DNA from: Thermocrinis minervae
GTDB taxonomy: Bacteria; Aquificota; Aquificia; Aquificales; Aquificaceae
DNA: 64,000 nucleotides
Assembly: GCF_900142435.1 (NCBI RefSeq)
Contig: NZ_LT670846.1
Span: 1,302,001-1,366,000, forward strand
Reading direction: 5' to 3'
The translations under genes and the position numbers were made by a program. Numbering within the stretch: the first letter of the stretch is position 1; each line of letters begins with the position of its first letter. Positions 1-8,019 of the stretch are shown here, piece after piece. The notes under the pieces were generated by a model, which was not told where the DNA came from, did no database searches, and saw nothing but the letters and a program-made list of their open reading frames with translations.

Positions 1-833
1 ATGTCCTTGTTGGAAGCACTTACCAGCCTAAAGTCTGAATGTATTACTTGTGTGCCACCAAGCCTTGTAAAGCTCTTCGTCTCTAACACTCTCAGCAGCT
101 TAGCCTGAGCTTTAAGACTCATATCTCCTATTTCATCCAGGAAGAGGGTTCCACCGTGGGAGAGCTCAAGCTTGCCCTGTTTCCTACTAGTTGCCGATGT
201 AAAAGCTCCTTTTTCATAGCCAAAGAGCTCTGCCTCAAGGAGTTCATCAGGTAGGGATGCACAGTTTATGTCTACAAAGGGTCCGTCTTTTCTGTTTGAA
301 AGCTTGTGGATGAGTCTGGCTACAAGCTCCTTACCAGTCCCGCTTTCACCCAGAATCAGCACACTCGCATCCGATTGGGATACTTTCCTTATGAGTTCCT
401 TTACTTGCAGCATCTGCGGACTTTCTCCTATGAGCTGATCCATCTCCTGGAACATCTGGCGCTTCTTTAGCACATCCTCTACAGCTCTCCTTAGGCTTAA
501 GAGTAGTCTCTCTGTAGAGAAGGGCTTTTCTATAAAGTCGTAAGCCCCTTCTCTGATAGCTTTTACGGCGTCCTCTATCTTACCATGGCCTGTGATGACT
601 ATTATGTTCGCATCTGGAAGGTTCTTCTTGGTGTATTCTATTAGTTCAAAACCAAGACCATCGGGCAACCAAAGATCAAGTATGAGTGTATGAAAGTAAG
701 CTTTGGATATCTTCTCCTTCGCTTCCTTTATATCCTGGGCTGTCTCTACAAGGTATCCCTCTTCTTCTAGTATTTCCTTTAGGGTCAGCCTTATAGACTT
801 TTCGTCATCTATTACGAGCACAGAGGCAAGCAT
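1..833 (-). CDS. NtrC-family sigma54-dependent response regulator (3' end outside window)
   Basis: Two-component activator of sigma54 promoters. The N-terminal receiver domain (about residues 1-120) starts with VLVIDDE, has the phospho-acceptor Asp in LILDLWLPDG and a conserved Lys in EKPF. The AAA+ domain follows, with Walker A GESGTGKE and Walker B GGTLFLDEIGD. The sigma54-contact loop reads GAFTSA instead of the usual GAFTGA; I checked this codon by codon (S is TCG at 195-197). The end of the AAA+ domain and the DNA-binding helix-turn-helix lie outside the window. The start ATG (831-833) lies 2 bp after the stop of the flavoprotein gene, so the two are probably cotranscribed. The sensor kinase partner is not visible. 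Confidence 0.9.
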   Translation of the reverse strand, partial: MLASVLVIDDEKSIRLTLKEILEEEGYLVETAQDIKEAKEKISKAYFHTLILDLWLPDGLGFELIEYTKKNLPDANIIVITGHGKIEDAVKAIREGAYDFIEKPFSTERLLLSLRRAVEDVLKKRQMFQEMDQLIGESPQMLQVKELIRKVSQSDASVLILGESGTGKELVARLIHKLSNRKDGPFVDINCASLPDELLEAELFGYEKGAFTSATSRKQGKLELSHGGTLFLDEIGDMSLKAQAKLLRVLETKSFTRLGGTQVIHSDFRLVSASNKD

Positions 834-835
834 CT

Positions 836-2230
836 TTAAAGGTCAAACACCTTCCCAGGATTGAAGAGGTTTTTAGGATCAAAGCTTCTCTTGATGTCCC
901 TTAAAAGCTCCATGCCTACCTGACCAAACTGCCAGCTTAGGAACTTTTTCTTGGTAAGCCCCACACCGTGCTCTCCTGTTATAGAGCCATCGTAGGACAG
1001 GGTGAGTTCAAAGAGCTCATCTACAGCTTGTTCTGCCCTTTCCTCTTCTTCTGGGTTGGACTTATCGTACAGGAAGTTTACATGCAAGTTTCCGTCACCT
1101 ATGTGACCAAAAACTGCCACCATAAGGTTATACTTTTGAGCTATCTGCCTTACCCGTGGAAGGAACTCAGCCAGGCAGCTTCTGGGTACTACAATGTCTT
1201 CGTTTATCTTGCCGCTTTTGAGGTTTCCAAGGGCTGGACCTAAGCTCTTTCTAGCTGTCCAGAGCTTTTCGGAGCTTTCCTTGTCGTAGGAAACTTTTAC
1301 CTCAACACCCATAGACTTCAGTATACCTTCTACCATTCCTATTTCTTCCCTTACGCCGCTTGGTGTCCCATCCACCTCTATTAAGAGTAGTCCCTCTGCA
1401 TCCCTTGGTAGACCTACTCCTTTAAAGTCCTCCACTGCCCTTATAGCATCCCTGTCCATAAACTCAAGAGCTGAAGGGAACACACCGGAGGTAAGTATTT
1501 TGGTCACAGCTTTTCCTACGTCCTCCAAGCTTTGAAACACAGCTAGAGCTGTAAGTCTCTCTTGAGGCTTTGGTATAAGCTTCAGGGTTGCACCTGTTAT
1601 AAGACCAAGAGTTCCCTCCGAACCTACAAACAGACCCATAAGATCATAACCTGCCACGTTCTTTATGACTGGACTACCAAGCTTTATAACCTTACCTTCC
1701 TTTATGACTGCTTCCAGTCCTAGCACGTAGTTGCGAGTCACTCCGTACTTTAAACACCTCGGTCCACCTGCGTTCTCGGCTAAGTTACCCCCTATGGTAG
1801 AGTACTTATAGGAGGAAGGGTCTGGAGGGTAAAAAAGGCCAAGCTTTTCCACATACTCCTGCAGATGCGCAGTTACAACTCCGGGCTCTGCGTACACTAC
1901 ACTGTTCTCAAGGTCCACTTTGAAGGAATCCATCTTTTCAAAGGAGACGACAAAACTCTTTTCCACTGTAGGTACAGCCCCACCTGTTAGACCAGAACCA
2001 GCACCTCTTGGGAATATGGCTATGTTCTCCTCATAGCAGAACTCCACGAGCTTTATCACATCTTCTTTGTTTTCTGGAAACACCACTCCTAGCGGAACAG
2101 ACCTTTCTATGGGTATAGGAGTAGCATCGTAAGAGTAGAGCTTTCTTTCTACTATAGAGGTGTTTACCTTTCTATCACCCAGTAGGGCTCTAAGCCTGTT
2201 TACAGGATCCCTTTTCAAAATCGCAAACAT
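836..2230 (-). CDS. FAD-linked oxidase, GlcD/D-lactate dehydrogenase-type
   Basis: Flavoprotein of the glycolate oxidase GlcD / D-2-hydroxyacid dehydrogenase family (FAD_binding_4 plus FAD-oxidase_C). The FAD-binding motif PRGAGSGLTGG is at about residues 74-84. The C-terminal half carries GHIGDGNLH and GEHGVG, the metal and substrate site motifs of the family. Full length (464 aa). It probably oxidises a 2-hydroxyacid such as glycolate or D-lactate and passes electrons to a quinone or an Fe-S partner; GlcE/GlcF subunits are not adjacent, so the substrate is open. The start ATG has no Shine-Dalgarno but has TATATT 7 nt upstream, suggesting a leaderless transcript. It is divergent from tRNA-Gly, 22 bp away. 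Confidence 0.85.
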   Translation of the reverse strand: MFAILKRDPVNRLRALLGDRKVNTSIVERKLYSYDATPIPIERSVPLGVVFPENKEDVIKLVEFCYEENIAIFPRGAGSGLTGGAVPTVEKSFVVSFEKMDSFKVDLENSVVYAEPGVVTAHLQEYVEKLGLFYPPDPSSYKYSTIGGNLAENAGGPRCLKYGVTRNYVLGLEAVIKEGKVIKLGSPVIKNVAGYDLMGLFVGSEGTLGLITGATLKLIPKPQERLTALAVFQSLEDVGKAVTKILTSGVFPSALEFMDRDAIRAVEDFKGVGLPRDAEGLLLIEVDGTPSGVREEIGMVEGILKSMGVEVKVSYDKESSEKLWTARKSLGPALGNLKSGKINEDIVVPRSCLAEFLPRVRQIAQKYNLMVAVFGHIGDGNLHVNFLYDKSNPEEEERAEQAVDELFELTLSYDGSITGEHGVGLTKKKFLSWQFGQVGMELLRDIKRSFDPKNLFNPGKVFDL

Positions 2231-2243
2231 AGTTTATAATATA
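2212..2243. promoter_or_regulatory. Bidirectional promoter between glcD-like gene and tRNA-Gly
   Basis: Plus strand: TTTTCA (2212-2217), 17-bp spacer, TATAAT (2235-2240), placing transcription start near 2247, just before the tRNA at 2253. Minus strand: TATATT (2238-2243) ends 7 nt before the ATG at 2230. The two -10 elements overlap by three bases. Confidence 0.5.
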
Positions 2244-2252
2244 AATCTGAAA

Positions 2253-2327
2253 GCGGGCGTAGCTCAGTGGTAGAGCGGCTGCTTGCCATGCAGCAGGTCG
2301 CGGGTTCGAGTCCCGTCGCCCGCTCCA
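2253..2327 (+). tRNA. tRNA-Gly (anticodon GCC)
   Basis: A complete cloverleaf is readable: acceptor GCGGGCG pairs with CGCCCGC, D stem GCTC/GAGC, anticodon stem GCTGC/GCAGC around loop TTGCCAT (anticodon GCC), T stem GCGGG/CCCGT with TTCGAGT loop. The discriminator is T and CCA is encoded. The cytochrome gene begins 23 nt downstream with no terminator between, so both are probably on one transcript from the TATAAT at 2235. Confidence 0.97.
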
Positions 2328-2350
2328 AGAAAAAAAAGGAGTTACAAGCC

Positions 2351-3325
2351 ATGAGAAAAAAGCTCCTACTCCTATTGTCCATGTCTGGCATAGCCTTAGG
2401 TCAGCCTTTGATAGACCCTAACTTTGCAGACAGATTATTTCCTTATATAACCTACTCTACAGTTTGGAGTGGAACACCTGCCACACTCTCTGACGTAGCT
2501 GTTCCAAACGTGCTTATAGTTTACGGCAAGAAGGAAGATCCAGATGTGGTTGCCTTGGCTGGTAAGATAGCCTACTACCTAGGCCAGTGGACTGATGACA
2601 TTGGTTTTTCAGTGGAGGACGTAAAGCAGTCTAGAATTCCTGAGCTTCTCGTAAACGATGAAAGACTAAAATCCCTTGATTACAAAAACCTTATAGTAGT
2701 GGGTACCAACAACTCCGTAGTGAAAGAGCTAGGCCTTAAGTTTGAAGGGCCCACCATAAAGGTAATCCAGAAGGATGGCAAGAACATAATGTTAGTAGGT
2801 GGGAAGACCAAGGAGGATGTTATCAAAGCTGGTAAATATCTTGCAGATGTGAGGCTCAACTTCAAAGCGGGTGCATACAAGACTTTCTTCTCCTTCGTAG
2901 CTCTGCGTGGTTACATAGAAAAAGGAGAGTTTGATGCAGCTCTTAGGCTGATAAGAAGTCCTCAAGGGCTTTCTGCATGTGGGAAAAACATGGCTTTGGC
3001 GGCTCCAATGGTGGCAAACTGGAACGATGACATAAAGGCCGTGGTGAAAAAGAGGAACAGCATACTCTATTCGGAACTACCAAAAGCGATAGAATCAAAG
3101 GATAAGAACAAAGCTGTAGAACTCTGGAAGGAGGCCATGTTTACATGCTATCAATGCCACCAGGGTATAGACATACCTCAACTCAGGAAGTTCAAGCCCC
3201 TTGAAAGCATCCACTCAAAACATCAACGTATAGCTGAAAGCTTTGGTTTAATAGTTAAGGCAGGTAATGAAGTATCTTGTGTTGCATGTCACAGCGGTAA
3301 AACAAGCATAAGGGGTTATCAATGA
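2351..3325 (+). CDS. Di-heme c-type cytochrome, unrecognised family
   Basis: Exported protein of 324 aa. The N-terminus MRKKLLLLLSMSGIALG is a signal peptide. Two CxxCH heme-attachment motifs lie near the C-terminus: CYQCH (about residue 266) and CVACH (about 310). The N-terminal ~200 residues show alternating beta/alpha segments (NVLIVYGKKED, NLIVVGTNNS) and no cysteine; I do not recognise this domain. A likely role is periplasmic electron transfer. The start is set by GGAG upstream of ATG 2351; an open frame extends further upstream but only through the tRNA. It overlaps the next gene by 4 bp. The donor and acceptor are unknown. Confidence 0.85.
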   Translation: MRKKLLLLLSMSGIALGQPLIDPNFADRLFPYITYSTVWSGTPATLSDVAVPNVLIVYGKKEDPDVVALAGKIAYYLGQWTDDIGFSVEDVKQSRIPELLVNDERLKSLDYKNLIVVGTNNSVVKELGLKFEGPTIKVIQKDGKNIMLVGGKTKEDVIKAGKYLADVRLNFKAGAYKTFFSFVALRGYIEKGEFDAALRLIRSPQGLSACGKNMALAAPMVANWNDDIKAVVKKRNSILYSELPKAIESKDKNKAVELWKEAMFTCYQCHQGIDIPQLRKFKPLESIHSKHQRIAESFGLIVKAGNEVSCVACHSGKTSIRGYQ

Positions 3326-4179
3326 AAGTAGGTTTCATAGGCTTAGGTTCTTTGGGTAAAGAGATAGCCAAGAGATTATCGTCCCAGGGCGTAGAGCTTT
3401 TAGTCTGGAACAGAACCAAGAAGAAAGCCCAAGAGCTTGGCTTCCAAGTAGCTGACTCGCCCAAGGAGCTCATATCCCAAGTGGATAGGGTGTTCCTGAT
3501 AGTGTTTGACAGTCAAGCATCAGAAGAAGTTATATTCGGCAAGGATGGCCTGGTGGAAGGACCCATTGAAGGAAAGACAATAATAGACATGACCACAAAC
3601 CACTACAGGTACGTGGTAGAAGCTCAGCAGGAACTGGAGAAAAGAGGTGCCTTCTATCTGGATGCCCCTATACTCGGAAGCGTCATACCAGCACGGAAGG
3701 GAGAGCTTACTATACTTGTGGGTGGTGACAAGGAGAAGTTTGAAGAGAACAGACCTGTCTTTGAAAAGTTCTGTAAGGTCATCATGTATGTAGGTCCTGT
3801 AGGTAACGCCACCAAGCTCAAGCTTATAAATAACATAGTACTCGGTGGTTTCATGGAGATTCTTTCCGAAGCCATAGCCGTGGGAGAAAGGGCTGGCCTT
3901 CCCAAGGACCTTATCATAGAGGTGCTTTCCAACGGAGCAGGGAAGTCATACATACTAGACGTAAAAAAGCAGAAGCTTCTGGAAGAAGACTTTGAAACCC
4001 ACTTCTCCGTGGACCTTATATACAAGGATCTACACTATGCCCAGGACTTGGTAAAGGATATAAAAGCTTTCACCATGACCCTTCAGAATGTAAAAGAAGC
4101 CTACGGCTTGGCCAGGTTTAAAGGTTTAGGGGAGTTAGACTTCTCAGCAGTCTACAAGATGTTTAAAGATGAAGATTGA
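3322..4179 (+). CDS. Beta-hydroxyacid dehydrogenase (3-hydroxyisobutyrate dehydrogenase family)
   Basis: NAD(P)-dependent dehydrogenase of the 3-hydroxyisobutyrate / tartronate-semialdehyde reductase / GLYR family (285 aa). The Rossmann motif GLGSLG is at residues 7-12. The helical domain carries GNATKLKLINN with the catalytic Lys at about 167. The likely reaction is reversible reduction of a small aldehyde or keto acid, for example glyoxylate or succinate semialdehyde; the exact substrate cannot be read from sequence. It overlaps the cytochrome gene by 4 bp (ATGA) and the rod-binding gene by 11 bp, so it sits inside a tight operon with no evident common pathway. Confidence 0.85.
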   Translation: MKVGFIGLGSLGKEIAKRLSSQGVELLVWNRTKKKAQELGFQVADSPKELISQVDRVFLIVFDSQASEEVIFGKDGLVEGPIEGKTIIDMTTNHYRYVVEAQQELEKRGAFYLDAPILGSVIPARKGELTILVGGDKEKFEENRPVFEKFCKVIMYVGPVGNATKLKLINNIVLGGFMEILSEAIAVGERAGLPKDLIIEVLSNGAGKSYILDVKKQKLLEEDFETHFSVDLIYKDLHYAQDLVKDIKAFTMTLQNVKEAYGLARFKGLGELDFSAVYKMFKDED

Positions 4180-4435
4180 CTTTATTCTCCCCTCAAGCAA
4201 CTACCTGGATACTGTAAAAAGGGACAAGAAGGAGTTGGCAAAGGAGTTTGAAGCCATCCTACTTAAGGAGTTTCTAAAGGAGGGTCTTAAGCCGGTGCTA
4301 GAAAATAAGAGCTTTCAAGAGAGGATGTACTACGATAGCTTTATAGACAGCCTAAGCAGAAAGCTGGCCGAAGCCGGTGGAGTGGGTATAGCAAAGATGA
4401 TACTAAAGAGTATAAAGGATGAGAAGGATAGATAA
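4169..4435 (+). CDS. flgJ: Rod-binding protein (FlgJ N-terminal domain only)
   Basis: Small protein of 88 aa matching the rod-binding domain of FlgJ, which caps and helps assemble the flagellar rod in the periplasm. The family pattern is visible: AKEFEAILLKEFLK in the first helix and SRKLAEAGGVGIAKMIL at the C-terminus. The muramidase domain of enterobacterial FlgJ is absent, as in many non-enterobacteria. It has no signal peptide. It overlaps its neighbours on both sides and is isolated from other flagellar genes here. It implies a flagellated organism. Confidence 0.75.
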   Translation: MKIDFILPSSNYLDTVKRDKKELAKEFEAILLKEFLKEGLKPVLENKSFQERMYYDSFIDSLSRKLAEAGGVGIAKMILKSIKDEKDR

Positions 4436-5534
4436 GATCTCATCCTTCATAGTGATGGACATCTACCAAGAAGCGCAGCGAATTGATGATGTAATACACA
4501 TGGAGATAGGAGAGCCGGATCTAGATCCACCACCTGGAGTCATAGAAAACCTAAACAGAGCCATAAGGGAAAGGAAGTACTTTTATACACCCTCCCTTGG
4601 TATATGGGAGCTAAGAGAGAAGATAGCTGAACACTACAAGGTGTATTACGGTGTTGAGGTATCGCCTGAGAGGATAGTGATAACCACGGGAACCTCAGGT
4701 GCTTTCCTAGTTGCCTACGCTATACTCACATCTCAAGGCGATAAAGTAGTTTTGGCGGATCCTTCCTATCCTTGCTATAAGAACTTTGCTCACCTTCTTG
4801 ACGTAGAACCAGTGTTTGTGCCAGTGGATGCATCCACTAACTATCAAATACTGCCAGAGATGATAGAAGACCTAGACTTCAATGTCCTTCATATCTCTTC
4901 TCCTTCAAACCCTACAGGAACCATATACTCGGAGGAAAACCTAAAGAAACTTATCGAACTCTGCGAGAGAAAGGGGGCATACTTTATATCGGATGAGATT
5001 TACCACGGACTTGTTTATGAAGGAAAGGAGACAACTGCTTTGCAGTTTTCAGACAGTGCTATAGTTATAAGTGGTTTTTCTAAATTCTTCTGCATGCCAG
5101 GTTTTAGACTAGGCTGGATGGTACTACCAGAACATCTGGTAAGAAGTGCAGACGTGGTAATACAAAACGTTTACATATCCGCACCTGCGCTAAGCCAGTA
5201 TGCTGCGCTTGGGGCCTTTGACTACGAGTACCTTTCTAGAGTGAGAGAGATATACAGAAGGAGGAAAGACATACTATACGAAGGTTTGAAGGACGTTTTC
5301 AACATAGAGGTTAAACCTGAAGGAGCCTTCTACATCTGGGCACGCATAGACAGGTACTCCACAGACTCTTATAACTTTTCGTTGGAACTTCTAAGAAAGG
5401 CCAGAGTTGCTGTAACTCCAGGTGTAGACTTCGGTTTTAACAAGACAAACCTTTACATTAGGTTTTCATACACAAAGGATGAGGATGCCCTTAGAGAGGG
5501 CATCCAGAGGATAAAGGATTACTTAACAAGATAG
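4419..5534 (+). CDS. Class I/II PLP-dependent aminotransferase
   Basis: Fold-type I aminotransferase of 371 aa (AspC/AlaT-like). Visible landmarks: SNPTG near residue 163, the aspartate contacting the pyridine N in ISDEIYHGL, and the Schiff-base Lys in SGFSKFFCMPGFRLGW (K222) followed by the substrate-binding Arg region at the C-terminus (LYIRFSY). It transfers an amino group between an amino acid and a 2-oxo acid; which ones cannot be told. The ATG overlaps the rod-binding gene by 17 bp, and the 3' end overlaps the convergent ompA-like gene by 16 bp. Confidence 0.88.
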   Translation: MRRIDKISSFIVMDIYQEAQRIDDVIHMEIGEPDLDPPPGVIENLNRAIRERKYFYTPSLGIWELREKIAEHYKVYYGVEVSPERIVITTGTSGAFLVAYAILTSQGDKVVLADPSYPCYKNFAHLLDVEPVFVPVDASTNYQILPEMIEDLDFNVLHISSPSNPTGTIYSEENLKKLIELCERKGAYFISDEIYHGLVYEGKETTALQFSDSAIVISGFSKFFCMPGFRLGWMVLPEHLVRSADVVIQNVYISAPALSQYAALGAFDYEYLSRVREIYRRRKDILYEGLKDVFNIEVKPEGAFYIWARIDRYSTDSYNFSLELLRKARVAVTPGVDFGFNKTNLYIRFSYTKDEDALREGIQRIKDYLTR

Positions 5535-6172
5535 ATCTCTACAGCTCTCTGCGCCCTAAACTCTTTTCCAAACTTCTGGGCAAGCTCTTTACCGTAGGCG
5601 GTTATTCTTATCCTACTTTCGTCCACACCAAGCTTTACAAGCTCACTGGCAACCATCTGTGCCCTGTGCATAGAGAGATCAAAGTTATACTTGCTTGTAC
5701 CTCTTTTATCTGCAAAGCCTACAACTAGAACTTCTCCTTTCTCATCTTTCAGCTTTTGTGCCACATTTTTAAGCTCATCAACAGCCTTCTTGGATAGCGT
5801 AAACTTATTGAAAGCAAAGTGAACAGTACCCACCTTTGTTGCTTCAAAGCTACGTGCAGTAGCTTGTTCTGTAGTTGACTTGGTTTCTTGAACTGGTCTT
5901 CCTTCAAGAGCCCTTATCCTTTTCTCATGATCATCAGCTATGTTTTCAAGCTTGCCTACTCTCTTTTCAAGATCGTTTACCTTAGATATGGCTTCGTCAG
6001 CTTTTTTACTTGCTCCAGTTATAGCATCAAAGTAGTTCTTGTAGCACTTGTCCAGAAGGTACTTACTGAAGACTTCCTTTGGGCTTCCACAAGGGTCTGT
6101 AAGTTCCTGAGCGTTGCCCAGGGATAAGGTAAGACCAACGAAGAGTGCGGATGCTAGAGCTATTTTCTTCAT
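5519..6172 (-). CDS. OmpA-family outer membrane / peptidoglycan-binding protein
   Basis: Exported 217-aa protein. The N-terminal signal peptide is MKKIALASALFVGLTLSLGNA. A heptad-rich coiled-coil segment (about residues 50-90, VNDLEKRVGKLENIADDHEKR) follows, then a C-terminal OmpA domain (about 110-217) with HFAFNKFTLSKKAVDEL and the GFADKRGTSKYNFDLSMHRA peptidoglycan-binding region. There is no beta-barrel domain, so it resembles a Pal- or YbgF-like envelope anchor more than OmpA itself; there is no lipobox. It is one of the few genes here with a clear leader and Shine-Dalgarno (GGAGG before ATG 6172). Confidence 0.85.
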   Translation of the reverse strand: MKKIALASALFVGLTLSLGNAQELTDPCGSPKEVFSKYLLDKCYKNYFDAITGASKKADEAISKVNDLEKRVGKLENIADDHEKRIRALEGRPVQETKSTTEQATARSFEATKVGTVHFAFNKFTLSKKAVDELKNVAQKLKDEKGEVLVVGFADKRGTSKYNFDLSMHRAQMVASELVKLGVDESRIRITAYGKELAQKFGKEFRAQRAVEIYLVK

Positions 6173-6193
6173 CTTTTACACCTCCTTATCTCG

Positions 6194-6222
6194 ATTATAG
6201 TACACAATAAAATATACGCCAA
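6194..6222 (-). promoter_or_regulatory. Promoter of the OmpA-family gene
   Basis: On the minus strand TTGGCG (6217-6222), a 17-bp spacer and TATAAT (6194-6199). Transcription would start about 6187, giving a short leader of about 15 nt that contains the GGAGG ribosome-binding site. Confidence 0.65.
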
Positions 6223-6245
6223 CACTGTGAAGATTTCATGAAAAG

Positions 6246-6572
6246 TTAGCTTACCTTTGATCCTTCTTTTACATCTACATCCGGTACTATCAAGGAGAGC
6301 TTCTCTCCGTCTGACAGAGCAAGAACCATTCCTTGAGATTCTATCCCGAATATCTTCCTTGGTTTTAGGTTTGCCAGGAAAAGTATCTTCTTGTTTATTA
6401 GTTCTTCAGGTGTGTAGTGCTTTGCTATACCAGCTACTACTGTTCTTTCTTCATCTCCTATGGATAGTCTTAGTTTAAGAAGCTTTTCCGAGCCTTCTAC
6501 ACGTTCTGCAGACAATACCTTTGCTAGCCTTATGTCAAGCTTTTGGAAATCCTCTATCGTTATAAGCTCCAT
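6246..6572 (-). CDS. Trbp111-type tRNA-binding protein (free-standing MetRS beta subunit)
   Basis: Stand-alone OB-fold protein of 108 aa, matching the C-terminal tRNA-binding domain of methionyl-tRNA synthetase (EMAP-II/CsaA/Trbp111 family). The pattern DIRLAKVLSAERVEGSEKLLKLRLSIGDEERTVVAGI and LKPRKIFGIESQGMVLA is typical. In Aquifex this domain is a separate protein that acts as MetRS beta and binds tRNA as a dimer (family knowledge). No catalytic MetRS gene is adjacent. TATAAT lies 8 nt before the ATG and no Shine-Dalgarno is present. Confidence 0.85.
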   Translation of the reverse strand: MELITIEDFQKLDIRLAKVLSAERVEGSEKLLKLRLSIGDEERTVVAGIAKHYTPEELINKKILFLANLKPRKIFGIESQGMVLALSDGEKLSLIVPDVDVKEGSKVS

Positions 6573-6580
6573 AAGGGTGT

Positions 6581-6586
6581 ATTATA
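6581..6586 (-). promoter_or_regulatory. -10 box of the Trbp111 gene (leaderless)
   Basis: TATAAT on the minus strand ending exactly 8 nt before the ATG at 6572, which would put transcription start at or next to the start codon. No convincing -35 at standard spacing (TTAAAT at 17 bp). Confidence 0.55.
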
Positions 6587-6628
6587 CCAACGAATTCTTC
6601 TCAATTTAATCTTAAGAAGAGGTACCCA

Positions 6629-7999
6629 CTAAAGGCTAAACAAAGGTATATCATGACTGGGATTTGCTAAAGATCTGAGAGCACCGTTTTTTATCACAGA
6701 TAGAACCTTCTGAGTTACTTTTCTGTCCCTGTAGCGCATAAAGTGATGCATGAGAACACCTGAAGCTTCAAGCCCTTGGCCAGTAAACTTAAAGGTAATA
6801 GAATCTTTAAGGAAAGGATTATTCTTGTTTACACTTAGAACCTTCGGCAATCCTACAAATTGATAACCTATAAGAACACCATCCCTTAGGAAAATTTTTA
6901 TTATCTGGTTATCAAGCTCAAAGGTATGGGATTCGTCCGCTTCCTCAAAGAGGCCACCGCTACCCGCAGTCACCATCCTTGTCTTGACTGCGTTGTAGTC
7001 TACTAGACCAGGGTTCTTTACCTTCAAGCCTGCCATGTTATAGCCTGCTATGGCTCCGGCCTGCTGAGCCGTTGGAAATAGGGCTATCCACCTGTGCCTT
7101 CCAAAGACATCTATCCCCGAGCAGATGTCACCAGCTGCATACACGTCCGGATCCGAGGTCCTCTGGTACTCATCTACTAGTACTCCACCTACCACCCTAC
7201 CCTTTATCTCATCCACGTGGAGCCTTATGTCTGTTCCTTCAACGAGGTACGTTCTTGGTCTTACACCGGTAGAGAGTATGACCATATCGGCCGGAAGGTA
7301 TATACTCCTGTCGGAGCCTAGCTTCTTTATCTCTACGGCCTCTACCCAACCGTCCTCACCATGGAAAGCTACCACTTGCGAGTTTAGGTAAAATCTTATG
7401 CCTTCCTCTTCTAAAGGTTTCATGTAAAGATCTGCCATATGTTTGTCCAACATTCTAGGAAGTACTCTATCAAAGACTTCAACCACAGAGACTTCAAGTC
7501 CCATATACCTTAGAGTTTCGGCATCCTCTATACCTATGGGTCCGGCCCCCACTATCACTACCCTTCTTACCCTACCCTCTAAGATCCATTTTCTTATCCT
7601 CTTGGCATCGTCCAGACTCTTAGCTGTGGTCACACCACCCAGTTCAACACCTGGTATGGGTGGTATAAAGGCAGAGGCACCTGCAGCCAGAAGGCACTTA
7701 TCGTAGCTTACCTCCTCCCCACCTTTTACATAGATAATCTTCTTCTTGTTGTCTATGCTTACCACCTCTTTGCCGAGTCTGAGGTCTACCTTATACTTCT
7801 CGTAGAAGGAAAAGCCTCCAGCGTAAAAAAGGGCATCATCACCTATGTCCCCTCTTATGACGTTTTCCATACAGTTTGGGGCGTACGCAGGATACTCTTC
7901 CGCAGAGAGTACTACTATGTCAGAGTCCTTGTCTACTTTTCTGAAAGCCTTTATAGCACTTACTGCGGCAGGTCCGTTCCCTACTATGACTACCTTCAC
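6629..7999 (-). CDS. FAD/NAD(P)-dependent disulfide-reductase-family oxidoreductase
   Basis: Two-dinucleotide-binding flavoprotein of 456 aa (NADH oxidase / CoA-disulfide reductase / NirB-like group). The FAD motif GNGPAAVSA is at residues 7-15, the second Rossmann motif VIVGAGPIGIEDAE is near residues 148-161, and the FAD-closing motif VYAAGDICSG near 288. A single Cys in PNCMENVIRG is at the position of the redox Cys of the CoA-disulfide reductase group, but the surrounding motif differs from the usual NCGLPY. The C-terminal domain is about 130 aa. The substrate is unknown. The start codon is GTG (7997-7999), with TATAAT 10 nt upstream; divergent from mscS by 20 bp. Confidence 0.8.
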   Translation of the reverse strand: MKVVIVGNGPAAVSAIKAFRKVDKDSDIVVLSAEEYPAYAPNCMENVIRGDIGDDALFYAGGFSFYEKYKVDLRLGKEVVSIDNKKKIIYVKGGEEVSYDKCLLAAGASAFIPPIPGVELGGVTTAKSLDDAKRIRKWILEGRVRRVVIVGAGPIGIEDAETLRYMGLEVSVVEVFDRVLPRMLDKHMADLYMKPLEEEGIRFYLNSQVVAFHGEDGWVEAVEIKKLGSDRSIYLPADMVILSTGVRPRTYLVEGTDIRLHVDEIKGRVVGGVLVDEYQRTSDPDVYAAGDICSGIDVFGRHRWIALFPTAQQAGAIAGYNMAGLKVKNPGLVDYNAVKTRMVTAGSGGLFEEADESHTFELDNQIIKIFLRDGVLIGYQFVGLPKVLSVNKNNPFLKDSITFKFTGQGLEASGVLMHHFMRYRDRKVTQKVLSVIKNGALRSLANPSHDIPLFSL

Positions 8000-8006
8000 C
8001 GTGTTG

Positions 8007-8015
8007 TAAATTATA
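8007..8015. promoter_or_regulatory. Overlapping divergent -10 elements (oxidoreductase / mscS)
   Basis: Only 20 bp separate the two start codons. Minus strand: TATAAT (8010-8015), 10 nt before the GTG. Plus strand: TAAATT (8007-8012), 7 nt before the ATG at 8020. Any -35 elements must lie inside the opposite coding regions. Confidence 0.45.
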
Positions 8016-8019
8016 TACC

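Noticed and set aside
2267-2350. Longer coding frame for the cytochrome starting at 2267
   Set aside because: It runs through tRNA-Gly; the ATG at 2351 has a ribosome-binding site and begins a signal peptide.
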